A model generated the notes under the pieces. That model saw only the letters and a program-made list of their open reading frames with translations. It was not told the origin of the DNA and did no database searches. From positions 124,001-188,000 of the forward strand of contig JBEMAQ010000003.1 of assembly GCA_040274725.1 (NCBI GenBank): a stretch of 64,000 nt of DNA. Reading direction: 5' to 3'. The DNA comes from Solibacillus sp040274725. GTDB lineage: Bacteria; Bacillota; Bacilli; Bacillales_A; Planococcaceae. Of this stretch, positions 44,665 to 52,768 are shown piece after piece (position 1 is the stretch's first letter; the number at the start of each line of letters is the position of its first letter). Made by a program: the position numbers and the translations under genes.

Positions 44665-44919
44665 ATGAACCGCAACGAGGCATATAATTTATGCTGTCAA
44701 TACCAGGGCAAGCGCGTGCGCATTACGGATTGCAGTGGCTATACGCATGTTGGGTGTATTACAAAGGTCGATAACCGCAACGTGTGGCTCATGCCCGATG
44801 ATGCTGGTGGATACGGCATCGGCTTCTGGGGCTTTGGCGGCGCTGGACTCGGATTTGGCTACGGCATCGCACTTGGAGCGATTACAGGCATTGCACTCGC
44901 TTCGGCTTTCTTTATTTAA
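44665..44919 (+). CDS. Small glycine-rich protein of unknown function
   Basis: 84 aa. Three ATG codons lie in tandem; the third is best spaced (6 nt) from GGGAGGG. The N-terminal half is polar with three cysteines and an SH3-like strand pattern (GKRVRITDCSGYTHVGCITK, DNRNVWLMPDD). The C-terminal half is Gly-rich and hydrophobic (GGAGLGFGYGIALGAITGIA), probably membrane-inserting. It resembles small spore-associated proteins in composition only. Confidence 0.65.
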   Translation: MNRNEAYNLCCQYQGKRVRITDCSGYTHVGCITKVDNRNVWLMPDDAGGYGIGFWGFGGAGLGFGYGIALGAITGIALASAFFI

Positions 44920-44924
44920 TGGAC

Positions 44925-44958
44925 GGAGCTGTATCTTTTTTTAAGGTACAGCTCTTTC
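44925..44958 (+). terminator. Terminator after the 84-aa gene
   Basis: GAGCTGTATC / GGTACAGCTC with a T/A-rich loop, followed by TTTC, just past the stop. Confidence 0.75.
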
Positions 44959-45028
44959 ATTTTCATGGACATAATTTTCCTCCCCTTAATACGATAAAAA
45001 GAAAACCTTTCGTAAAGGAGCATTCTAG

Positions 45029-46474
45029 ATGGGCATACTTACTGGTGAACAATTTATTCGGCGACTCGATTCATTAAAAAATAATATTTGGTATGACGGC
45101 GAGCAGGTGACAATCCCGCTCTCACAACATCCTGCATTTCAAGGCATTTTAAAAACAAAGGCCGCGCTCTATGATTTGCAGCATGATGAACAGTTACAGC
45201 AGGAGCTAACCTTTCACTCTCCTGTAATTAACGAAACAGTCGGCACCTCTTTTTTGCAGCCGCGTACAAAGGAGGAACTTGTGCAGCGGCGCGTCATGAC
45301 GCGACACTGGGCAAAGCAGACGAACGGCATGGTAGGGCGAACACCGGATTATTTAAATACAGTGCTCATGAGCTTAGCATGTAGTGGCGAGCTTCTAGAA
45401 AGAATAGATACAAGCTTCCCTCAGCATTTACAAAGCCTCTACCAGCTTGCGATGAAGGAGGATTTATCCTTTACGCACACATTTATTACTCCGCAAGTAA
45501 ATCGCTCACGCTTTTATGTGGATCATAGTGACAAACCAATTTCCGCGAAAATTACGGATATCACAGATGAAGGACTTGTCATAAAAGGAGCAAGACTTTT
45601 AGCGACACAGGGTGGTTTAACGGATGAAGTACTCGTGCTAAGCGTGCCGCAACTACTATTAGATCCAAATGAAGCGTTCGCCTTTTCGATCCCGTCTAAC
45701 ACAAAAGGATTAACCTTTATTTGCCGTGATTCCTATGTTGGTGGCGACTCCTTTTTTAATCATCCTCTCAGCTCAAGGTACGAGGAAATGGATGCCATCG
45801 TTGTCTTTAATGATGTCACTGTCCCATGGCAACGCGTTTTTTATTATCATAATACGGAACTTGCGAAAACGTTCCTCGCACAAAGCTCGTTTTCCAATTT
45901 CGCGACGCATCAAGCACTGACGCGACAAATTGCGAAAACAGAATTTTTGCTTGGACTCGCGGAGCTACTAGTGAAAACAATTAATGTTCATGAGTACCAG
46001 CATATTCATGAAAAAATGGCGGACATCATTACCGGGCTTGAAACGATGAAGGCACTCATTGAAAAATCAGAGCATGATGCCACACTTGATTCGTTTGGCT
46101 ATATGCGGCCACATATTATCCCACTAAAGGTCGCGATGAATCTGTTCCCAAAAATCTATCCACGTTTTGTAGAAATCCTGCAGCAAATTGGCGCAAGCGG
46201 TATGATTTCCTTGCCGTCTGAGCAGGCATTTCACTCACAAATCGCGCCTGAGCTCGAGCATTATTTACAAGGTGCCGCTGTCAGTGCCGATGCGCGTGTG
46301 AAAATTTTCCGTTTAGCATGGGACGCGACGATGAGTGCTTTTGGCACAAGGCAAACGCAATATGAACGCTTTTTCTACGGGGATCCTGTGCGCTTAGCAG
46401 GAGATTTATATCAGACGTATCCAAAAGAAGACGCCGTGGAGAGCGTACGTAAGTTTTTAAATCTTGATGAGTAA
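45029..46474 (+). CDS. 4-hydroxyphenylacetate 3-hydroxylase family flavin monooxygenase (HpaB/YoaI-like)
   Basis: 481 aa, the size of the oxygenase component HpaB/PvcC, with the acyl-CoA dehydrogenase-like fold. Characteristic segments are TGEQFIRRLDSLKNNIWYDG (start), ARLLATQGGLTDEVLVL, PSNTKGLTFICRDSY, FNDVTVPWQRVFYYHN and the C-terminal GDPVRLAGDLYQTYP. These enzymes use FADH2 and O2 to hydroxylate phenols; a separate reductase supplies FADH2 and is not seen nearby. Substrate not assigned. AAAGGAG precedes the ATG. Single gene. Confidence 0.92.
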   Translation: MGILTGEQFIRRLDSLKNNIWYDGEQVTIPLSQHPAFQGILKTKAALYDLQHDEQLQQELTFHSPVINETVGTSFLQPRTKEELVQRRVMTRHWAKQTNGMVGRTPDYLNTVLMSLACSGELLERIDTSFPQHLQSLYQLAMKEDLSFTHTFITPQVNRSRFYVDHSDKPISAKITDITDEGLVIKGARLLATQGGLTDEVLVLSVPQLLLDPNEAFAFSIPSNTKGLTFICRDSYVGGDSFFNHPLSSRYEEMDAIVVFNDVTVPWQRVFYYHNTELAKTFLAQSSFSNFATHQALTRQIAKTEFLLGLAELLVKTINVHEYQHIHEKMADIITGLETMKALIEKSEHDATLDSFGYMRPHIIPLKVAMNLFPKIYPRFVEILQQIGASGMISLPSEQAFHSQIAPELEHYLQGAAVSADARVKIFRLAWDATMSAFGTRQTQYERFFYGDPVRLAGDLYQTYPKEDAVESVRKFLNLDE

Positions 46475-46478
46475 GACA

Positions 46479-46513
46479 AAAAATCGGTAATGCGCACATT
46501 ACCGATTTTTTGT
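46479..46513. terminator. Bidirectional terminator between HpaB-like gene and lytH
   Basis: AAAAAATCGGTAATG / CATTACCGATTTTTT is a perfect 15-bp stem with a CGCA loop. It serves the plus-strand HpaB-like gene and overlaps the 3' end of the convergent lytH. Confidence 0.92.
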
Positions 46514-47473
46514 AGCCTTTTCCCACTGGACGAGCGAAGGATATGGGTCAAATGCCCATTCTGTGCGGCCATTAAATTTATAAATCCCATAATGCAGGTG
46601 CGGCGGAAATTTCCCAGCTGTCCCTTCCTTGCCGTAGCCTGTGCTGCCTAAATAACCAATCACTTGCCCTGGCTCGACAATCGCACCTTCCTGTAAGCCC
46701 TTTTCAAACGAGGCGAGATGTGCATAGTAATGATAGGAATTATGATTATCTCGAATACCCATCCGCCAGCCACCGAATTCATTCCAACCCATTATTTCAA
46801 TGACACCGTAAGACGTGGAAACGAGCGGCGTACTATGCGCAGCATAAATATCTGTTCCCTCATGAATACGCCGACCTCCCCATCCCCGGTTCGCCCCCCA
46901 TGTCCCGCTATAGCTATAAGCATAACTTGGCGTAATTGGGAAAACATGCTTATCTAAATCTACCGTGCCAAAACGCTTAAACAGTTTCGCAATCGTCACA
47001 ATTTGATTGACGGTTTGCTCATTACGGTAATAATCCCAGAGCGCTAACTTGAACTCGTCCTCACCTTGACCATATTGGTTTAAATAATTTGCCATCGTAA
47101 ACAGTACATCGTCATCATCAAGTATGTCTGCATAACCGTCCGCATTGCCATCAAGCCCCATGCCACCAAAAAATGCAATGGCGTGCGGCGATGTATCACG
47201 TGCAAGTGGATTCGCTACGCCTGACCAATATTCATCAGAAAATTGAATCGCTATGACACTGTCACGTTTGGGGATATCCTGCCTAACCGCTTGAATGTTG
47301 CGCTCATATTGATCAATCGCCGCTAAATAATACCACGGGGTAGAAAGCCGCTCGTACTGCATATAGTACTGCATGCGCAGCTCCTTTTCATCGGGTTCTG
47401 TCGCTAGCGCTTCAACAGGTGAAACTAGGCTACCTAGTAAATAGCACACCAGCGTGATGACAACGTGATTCAA
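46499..47473 (-). CDS. lytH: LytH-like sporulation M23 metallopeptidase
   Basis: 324 aa from a TTG (47473) with GGAGGGG 5 nt upstream; the ATG at 47491 lies before that site. A signal peptide (LNHVVITLVCYLLGSLVSPV) and a helical middle domain are followed by a C-terminal M23 domain with zinc motifs HEGTD (about 204-208) and HLHYG (about 293-297). It resembles B. subtilis LytH (YunA), which trims peptide side chains to single L-alanine in spore cortex. The 16-nt overlap of the end of the deacetylase gene with the unused ATG fits an operon. Confidence 0.85.
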   Translation of the reverse strand: MNHVVITLVCYLLGSLVSPVEALATEPDEKELRMQYYMQYERLSTPWYYLAAIDQYERNIQAVRQDIPKRDSVIAIQFSDEYWSGVANPLARDTSPHAIAFFGGMGLDGNADGYADILDDDDVLFTMANYLNQYGQGEDEFKLALWDYYRNEQTVNQIVTIAKLFKRFGTVDLDKHVFPITPSYAYSYSGTWGANRGWGGRRIHEGTDIYAAHSTPLVSTSYGVIEIMGWNEFGGWRMGIRDNHNSYHYYAHLASFEKGLQEGAIVEPGQVIGYLGSTGYGKEGTAGKFPPHLHYGIYKFNGRTEWAFDPYPSLVQWEKATKNR

Positions 47474-47487
47474 AAAGTCCCCTCCCC

Positions 47488-48180
47488 TCATGACTTTGCC
47501 TCCTCACTTAGCTTAAGCATTTCAGAAATGGTAATAAACATATAGCCCCGCTTCTCTAGTTCCGGTAAAATCTCCTCGAGTGCCTGCACCGTTTGCTCAC
47601 GATTCCCTCCACCATCGTGAAATAAAATGACATTTCCCTCTTTTACTCCGTCAAGCACCCTGCTAATAATTTTCTCGACGCCAGGATTTTTCCAATCTTC
47701 CGTATCCTGATGCCAAGACCACATCACGATTTTGTAACCGGCTTTGACCACTTCATCGACAAGCTTGTCCGTATAATAGCCCTCTACTGGGCGAAACAAT
47801 ATGGGCGAATAGCCAATGATGCTATACAACGTATCATTCGTCTGCTCAATTTCTTTCATCGTTTTCGGCACAGATTTCGTAAAAGGGTGCGTGTACGTGT
47901 GATTCGCAAGTTCATGCCCTTCCTCATGCATACGTAATACTAGCTCTGGATTTTTTTCAGCGTGCTGTCCGACGACAAAAAATGTCCCCTTCGCCCCGTA
48001 CTGCGCGAGTAAATCTAACACTTGTGCTGTATACTTCGGATGTGGCCCATCATCAAATGTTAGTGCAACAACTTTTTTCTCCGTTTGAATATCCCAAATA
48101 ATATAGCCAACATCCTCATAATATTTACGCCCACGCTCTGCCGACGTCTGGTCCATCACATAAAAAAGCGCAATACTCAC
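47488..48180 (-). CDS. Polysaccharide deacetylase (NodB domain), leader out of frame
   Basis: 230 aa from a GTG with no ribosome site. The NodB domain is complete: TFDDGPHP metal site, HTYTHPF, FRPVEGYY, MWSWHQDTEDW, ILFHDGGG. Such enzymes remove N-acetyl groups from peptidoglycan; beside lytH a cortex role is likely. A well-placed start (AAAGGAAG, then TTG at 48215) lies upstream but is -1 out of frame because of an A7/T8 pair of homopolymers. Adding one base there joins M-K-K-I-T-F-F-F-I-L-F-C to V-S-I-A-L-F-Y, a normal signal anchor. It may be a sequence error, phase variation, slippage or a mutation. Confidence 0.85.
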   Translation of the reverse strand: MSIALFYVMDQTSAERGRKYYEDVGYIIWDIQTEKKVVALTFDDGPHPKYTAQVLDLLAQYGAKGTFFVVGQHAEKNPELVLRMHEEGHELANHTYTHPFTKSVPKTMKEIEQTNDTLYSIIGYSPILFRPVEGYYTDKLVDEVVKAGYKIVMWSWHQDTEDWKNPGVEKIISRVLDGVKEGNVILFHDGGGNREQTVQALEEILPELEKRGYMFITISEMLKLSEEAKS

Positions 48181-48345
48181 ACAAAATAATATGAAAAAAA
48201 AGTGATTTTTTTCAAGTTGTCACTTCCTTTAAGCTTTTTATTAGTATTGATTCATTTCCCTAAAACATGTGCATCCTGTTCTGTAGAAATAAACCCTTTA
48301 GCGGATAAAATTTGCATTATTTTCACATGATAACGAAAGTAAAAA

Positions 48346-48370
48346 AGAGCCGCCAAAGTAGCGGCTCCTT
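48346..48370 (-). terminator. Terminator of the SASP gene
   Basis: GAGCCGC / GCGGCTC with a 7-nt loop, followed by TTTTTT on the minus strand, 5 bp after the stop. Confidence 0.88.
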
Positions 48371-48374
48371 TCGT

Positions 48375-48692
48375 TTAATGATAAAAGCGACGATTCGGGG
48401 AATGATAAGAAGGTATTGGCAATAATTCTTCATTGTACGCTTCTGGCCACGGTAACATTAGTTGCTTTTGCATCACTTGTTCCCGTTTCACACGAACTGG
48501 CACGAGTTCACGCTGCGTTGCTTGGACGAGCTGCATTTTACCAAGTTCAATGAGCCTTTTCGTCATCTCGCCACCGATTTTGCCATTCATGCGAGAGGAT
48601 AATTCTCCCTTATCAATGACGTCATAATCTGGTATGCCAAATTCCGCAGCGATTTCTAATTTCATTTCGTTTAGCTTGTTTTGTATTGTCAT
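48375..48692 (-). CDS. Alpha/beta-type small acid-soluble spore protein, extended
   Basis: 105 aa from ATG 48692 (MTIQNKLNEMKLEIAAEFG) behind GGGAGGG. The SASP signature is KLEIAAEFG followed by MNGKIGGEMTKRLIELGKMQL. The usual protease site (E-F-G) is seen at KLEIAAEFGI. SASPs coat spore DNA in an A-like form and supply amino acids on germination. A C-terminal extension of about 45 residues (from VQATQREL to the end) is longer than in typical 60-70 aa family members. A sigma-G-like promoter lies upstream. Confidence 0.85.
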   Translation of the reverse strand: MTIQNKLNEMKLEIAAEFGIPDYDVIDKGELSSRMNGKIGGEMTKRLIELGKMQLVQATQRELVPVRVKREQVMQKQLMLPWPEAYNEELLPIPSYHSPNRRFYH

Positions 48693-48733
48693 GACCATCC
48701 CTCCTTTCCCCTTAATATAAACAGCTTTTGTCG

Positions 48734-48765
48734 TACTATGCGAGGAGAGTATAGGCTACATATGC
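48734..48765 (-). promoter_or_regulatory. Sigma-G-like promoter of the SASP gene
   Basis: On the minus strand GCATATG (48765-48759), an 18-bp spacer and CATAGTA (48740-48734) match the forespore sigma-G pattern (GMATR / CATNMTA). It is about 40 bp upstream of the SASP start. Confidence 0.6.
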
Positions 48766-48777
48766 AGTTCATGGGAG

Positions 48778-50067
48778 TTATTTTTTCACGACATCAAAAT
48801 TCGCACCAATTAGCTGCCAATTTTGCGGGAACGGCAAACCGAGCTTCCAGTAGCCGACACCGCGCAAGTTGAGTCGCTTCACTAAATCAAATTTTGCCTG
48901 AATTGAGCGTGCATCCTCAAACCAGACGATATGCGTGCGTCCTTGTTCATCAACATAATTAAAGTACGGTGCTTGTGCCGTATAATCATATTGAATCGCC
49001 GCACCAAAACGTATGGCAAGTTGGATCGCACGCTGCGGGCTTAGTGCCTCTGCGTATGGACCACCTTGCACATATGGCAGTGTCCAGTCATAGCCGTATA
49101 AATTTTGACCGAGCAAAATTTTATTCGCGGGTATGACCGTCAAAGCATACTGCACAACCTGTTCAACTTGTGGCAGTGGTGAAACGGCCATTGGTGGTCC
49201 GGCAGAATAGCCCCATTCATAGGTCATCAGCATGACAAAATCGACTATTTCCCCGTGTGCCGCATAATCATGTCCAGCAACCCACTCACCCGCTTGATTC
49301 GTACTCGTTTTCGGTGCGAGCGCAGTCGACACTGTATAGCCTGCTGCGTGCATACGCTCCACTGCTCTTCGTAAAAACTGATTGTACGCCTCGCGCTGAT
49401 CTGCGGGGATTCGCTCAAAATCGAAATGAATATCACTGACCGTGCCGATACGCTGTGCTTCCGCAATAATATTATCAAATAACAAATTTTGCACCGCAAC
49501 ACTTTGAAAAATATCACGTGCCAGCTCACTGCTGAATTGATAATCCTCCAAGTTTGCAATGACCATTGCAAGCGCCGTCTTGCTCTCTGCTGCCACTGTT
49601 GGTAACGGCGCGGTTGGTGGCACCTTCAGTGACCCGTCACGCCTCGCTTCGTAGCTAAACAGCGCTAAATAGGTTAAATACGGTCCCGCTGCCCGCGTTT
49701 CATTAAGAAGTGCCTCACTCACCTGCTCGCCTCTAGGTTCCACATAGGCCAATATTTCAGCGGGCGTTTTCGGCGATGGCGGAATAAATAAACGTGTGCC
49801 AATCATTAGTGGCACGTTCGGATTCATCCCGTTCATCTGTGCAAGCGTCAAATATGGAACACCGAATCGCTGCCCAATCGACCAAAAGCTATCGCCTGCT
49901 TGCACACTGTAAAATTGTCCCCATATTGGAATGACGAGCGCCTGCCCGACAACTAAGCGTTCTGGCTGCGCGATTTGATTGGCTGCGACTAAATTTTGCA
50001 CCGTCGTCCCGTACGCTTGTGCAATTTTCCATAACGAATCCCCAGGCTGTACCACATAAATTTGAAT
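48778..50067 (-). CDS. sleL: Spore cortex-lytic glucosaminidase SleL/YaaH type (LysM2 + GH18)
   Basis: 429-430 aa. Two LysM domains (about 1-50, YVVQPGDSLWKIAQAYG; about 50-96, YSVQAGDSFWSIGQRFG) bind cortex, then a GH18 domain (about 105-430) with catalytic motif IHFDFERIP. The enzyme cleaves muramic-lactam-containing cortex after germination starts. There is no ATG/GTG/TTG at the expected start. GGAGGA lies 6 nt before ATT, giving (M)QIYVVQPGDSLW; the nearest upstream ATG (50136) lacks a ribosome site and adds an odd 23-residue leader. AUU initiation is inferred. Confidence 0.88.
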   Translation of the reverse strand: MQIYVVQPGDSLWKIAQAYGTTVQNLVAANQIAQPERLVVGQALVIPIWGQFYSVQAGDSFWSIGQRFGVPYLTLAQMNGMNPNVPLMIGTRLFIPPSPKTPAEILAYVEPRGEQVSEALLNETRAAGPYLTYLALFSYEARRDGSLKVPPTAPLPTVAAESKTALAMVIANLEDYQFSSELARDIFQSVAVQNLLFDNIIAEAQRIGTVSDIHFDFERIPADQREAYNQFLRRAVERMHAAGYTVSTALAPKTSTNQAGEWVAGHDYAAHGEIVDFVMLMTYEWGYSAGPPMAVSPLPQVEQVVQYALTVIPANKILLGQNLYGYDWTLPYVQGGPYAEALSPQRAIQLAIRFGAAIQYDYTAQAPYFNYVDEQGRTHIVWFEDARSIQAKFDLVKRLNLRGVGYWKLGLPFPQNWQLIGANFDVVKK

Positions 50068-50123
50068 CGGAAATCCTCCTCTGTTTTCACTTGTATAATT
50101 TATGAAGCAGGAGTTAAAGTCAT

Positions 50124-50161
50124 GCGAAAATAGCATCCATTTTCGCCTATCGACATACTAT
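50124..50161. promoter_or_regulatory. Palindrome and sigma-E-like -10 in the sleL-cwlJ divergent promoter region
   Basis: GCGAAAAT (50124-50131) and ATTTTCGC (50139-50146) form a perfect inverted repeat. On the plus strand CATACTAT (50154-50161) resembles a sigma-E -10 element for cwlJ. On the minus strand GCATGAC, 14 bp, CATAAATT resembles a sigma-E promoter for sleL. The palindrome sits between or over both, so it may bind a shared regulator. Confidence 0.45.
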
Positions 50162-50178
50162 ACAGAGGAGGTGAGGAG

Positions 50179-50619
50179 ATGGCGAGAGTCAAATATCGAG
50201 ATGCGGATATCGACTTAATCGCGCGAATGATGCGTGCAGAGGCAGAAGGTGAAGGCAAGCAAGGTATGCTCTATGTAGGAAATGTGATTGTCAATCGTGC
50301 TGTAGCGGATTGCTCAGACTTTCAAGATGTGCGAACAATTGAGGACGTAATCTTTCAAGTTCAAGGCAATAACTATTCATTTGAGGCCGTTCAAAAGGGC
50401 AATTTATTTTACCAGCGCGCGCGGCCGACTGAACGACGACTCGCACAGCAAGTAGTCGATTTTTGGCGCGAGCATCCAGCGAAATATGCACTTTGGTATT
50501 TCAACCCGTACGGCCCGTGCCCACCGACATGGTATGGCCAGCCGTTCACAGGTCAATTTAAACAACATTGCTTTTATGAGCCCGCACCAGGGACATGTGA
50601 AAGTGTGTATATGGGATAA
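50179..50619 (+). CDS. cwlJ: Spore cortex-lytic enzyme CwlJ
   Basis: 146 aa SleB/CwlJ hydrolase without a signal peptide, as expected for CwlJ, which is placed in the coat from the mother cell. The catalytic glutamate is in IARMMRAEAEGEGKQGMLYVG (about 15-35), with NVIVNR and the C-terminal ALWYFNPYGPCPPTWYGQPF. It degrades cortex on Ca-dipicolinate release. Ribosome site GAGGAGG. Its usual partner gerQ is not adjacent here. Confidence 0.93.
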   Translation: MARVKYRDADIDLIARMMRAEAEGEGKQGMLYVGNVIVNRAVADCSDFQDVRTIEDVIFQVQGNNYSFEAVQKGNLFYQRARPTERRLAQQVVDFWREHPAKYALWYFNPYGPCPPTWYGQPFTGQFKQHCFYEPAPGTCESVYMG

Positions 50620-50624
50620 AGCAT

Positions 50625-50664
50625 AAAAGGGAATTCCCTATTTTTCAGGGTTTTCCCTTTTCTA
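50625..50664. terminator. Bidirectional terminator between cwlJ and ger operon 2
   Basis: AAAAGGGAATTCCCT / AGGGTTTTCCCTTTT pairs with a short loop and is flanked by T on both strands. It ends the convergent cwlJ and ger transcripts. Confidence 0.8.
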
Positions 50665-50681
50665 TTTAAATCCCCATGCTC

Positions 50682-51746
50682 TTAATACAATATCCCCGTC
50701 TTCACAATTTCAACCTCCACCTTGACCGGAATATTTAATGTGGCAAAATGTTCACTCCACTCTTCTTTGTACAAACTCGGGTGATACGCGCGGACAATGC
50801 GCCCAAGTCCAAGTGCATCACATTTTGCCTTTTGTAACTTTTCTATCACTTCATTCATATCTTTCTCTATTTTTTCAGCGAAAAATTGTTGCAGTTCTGT
50901 TCGAATTTGTTTATCTCTCAAATGATCTTGGGGAAATTCCGTGAGAATAACTTCCATTTTTTGATTTATTTCAATTTCATTTTCTGAAACGGTAATATTT
51001 CTCTTTGATTGATTGATGCGGAGTGACGCAGGACCCTCTTCATGTAAATAACTAATTCGTGCCGCACTACCGAGCGACTCATTTAAAATATTTAATAGCA
51101 CGCCTTGCGTTGCAGACAAGCTTTCACCGGTAAAAGAACGACCTGAAAATAACGCGATACCGTCCGCAATCGGTCGATTCTCCTCATCCATTTTGATATA
51201 GGGCAATGCTAAATCTTGTGCTGGTTCAAAAAGGATGGATGAGGCCGTTTGCAGCGTATAAGGAATGACCATTGAGTTTTCCTCCAAACTCGTAATAAAA
51301 CGATTGTAAAACTCTCCTGAGGCACTTTGCTGCTTCTCACTCAATTCAAAAAATGGCTTTAATTCGCCTTGCATAAGGGCTATTTTAGATGTAATCGGAT
51401 TCGTTGCATCACGAAAATAAATATCTAGATAGTCATACAAATCATCTTGTGCCGCTGTCTCTTCAGAAATCAGTACTGTTGACAAGACCGATAAATCGAG
51501 TGTCTGTTCCACTTTTAGCTCCGCATTCTGCCGTACTGCTCGCGGTGACACGCCATGTCCAGTAATCAAAATCGTTTGCATCGCCTCTGTTGTTGCTTCT
51601 GGATAGGCATAGTACGCCGTCATATCGCCCATTTTCCCTTCAAAGCCAGTCAATGACACGACCGATGAATTTTTATAAAGCCGCTCGTCCCAACAGCCCG
51701 CTAGTAAGAGCGACACTCCACTTAAGATGATGCACCAGCGTCGGAT
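50682..51746 (-). CDS. Germinant receptor C subunit, Ger(x)C family lipoprotein (operon 2)
   Basis: 354 aa if started at ATC 51746, 344 aa from GTG 51716. From the GTG only seven residues precede the lipobox cysteine (LLAGCWDE), too short for a signal peptide, and no ribosome site precedes it. Extending in frame gives RRWCIILSGVSLLLAGC, a normal lipoprotein signal. AAGGGGG lies 8 nt before an ATC at its start, so AUC initiation is inferred. The rest is Ger(x)C (VVSLTGFEGKMGDMTAYYAY; C-terminal EKIEKDMNEVIEKLQKAKCD). It overlaps the end of the B gene. Confidence 0.88.
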   Translation of the reverse strand: MRRWCIILSGVSLLLAGCWDERLYKNSSVVSLTGFEGKMGDMTAYYAYPEATTEAMQTILITGHGVSPRAVRQNAELKVEQTLDLSVLSTVLISEETAAQDDLYDYLDIYFRDATNPITSKIALMQGELKPFFELSEKQQSASGEFYNRFITSLEENSMVIPYTLQTASSILFEPAQDLALPYIKMDEENRPIADGIALFSGRSFTGESLSATQGVLLNILNESLGSAARISYLHEEGPASLRINQSKRNITVSENEIEINQKMEVILTEFPQDHLRDKQIRTELQQFFAEKIEKDMNEVIEKLQKAKCDALGLGRIVRAYHPSLYKEEWSEHFATLNIPVKVEVEIVKTGILY

Positions 51747-52768
51747 ACCGTTCGCCCCCTTATTTTATTGACGAGTATAATCAGTATAGGTAAGACAAAT
51801 GTGAACAGAATATTGGCATACACAACATAATGCTTTAAAAAATCAAGTACGGAAAATTTGATCACAAAAGTTGAAATAACACCAATGACAGTAAAAAAGA
51901 GAAGTTGCTTTAGTACGGGCGCTTTCCGTTTTTTTTCAAAATAGACAAGCCGCATGACAAGTACATAATTGACGATTGCCACTAAAGACCACGACAGCCA
52001 AATATAAATAAAAAACAAATCAAGACGCTTCACAAATGTCACTTCTTGTGAATGCAAAATATATAAAATGGGCTCAGGAATCAACTTGATTTCTTCGAGT
52101 GAAAAAAACATCAATGTGAATAAAATCGAAAATAAATAAAAGCTTGTCAAAATGATGGAATACGTTGCCAGCACCTTATTATTTATCTTTTCATTATTTA
52201 ATACATATTTGCGCAGTAAGACATACGTTTCTGCCCCGCCAAATGCATATGTCGAATAAATAAACCCCATCATCCACGTTTCTTTTGGCTCATGAAATAA
52301 CGGGAGTAAATTCGTGACATGTAGATTTGGAATGGCCCGCAACATAAATAGGAGAAACAGAAACAGCATTGGCAGTAACACGACCCCAATATTAACGGCC
52401 GTTTCCGGTCTGCTTATACTTGCATAAAAGCACACCGATAAAAAAATGGCGATTAGCACGACATGTGGCGTATTCGGAAACACCCAAGTCGTTAACACAT
52501 ACGTAATATAAATAACGAACACAATAATATAGAAAAACCAATACGTTAGATAAAGTATTTTCGTAAAACGATTTAAAAGGAAATACTTATGCGTCCTTTC
52601 AAAAAACACTAATTGTAAAAAGAATACAATCGCAATGATGATAAATTGAATCGTCGCATCGCGTTTGCCATGCTCGATTAATACGTTTTGAAAAGACGTA
52701 TACACAAAACCCGTTTGCATCACGAACATTAACAGGAATAATTGGACTTTCGTTAATTGAATCGTCAC
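51722..52768 (-). CDS. Germinant receptor B subunit, spore permease GerB family (operon 2)
   Basis: 348 aa with ten hydrophobic helices (from FLLMFVMQTGFVYTSFQ to TFVLPILIILVNKIRG). It starts at GTG overlapping the A gene stop by 4 nt (GTGA). B subunits contain the nutrient-binding site. Sequence is distant from the B subunit of operon 1, so the two receptors probably sense different germinants. Confidence 0.92.
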   Translation of the reverse strand: MTIQLTKVQLFLLMFVMQTGFVYTSFQNVLIEHGKRDATIQFIIIAIVFFLQLVFFERTHKYFLLNRFTKILYLTYWFFYIIVFVIYITYVLTTWVFPNTPHVVLIAIFLSVCFYASISRPETAVNIGVVLLPMLFLFLLFMLRAIPNLHVTNLLPLFHEPKETWMMGFIYSTYAFGGAETYVLLRKYVLNNEKINNKVLATYSIILTSFYLFSILFTLMFFSLEEIKLIPEPILYILHSQEVTFVKRLDLFFIYIWLSWSLVAIVNYVLVMRLVYFEKKRKAPVLKQLLFFTVIGVISTFVIKFSVLDFLKHYVVYANILFTFVLPILIILVNKIRGRTVSDAGASS

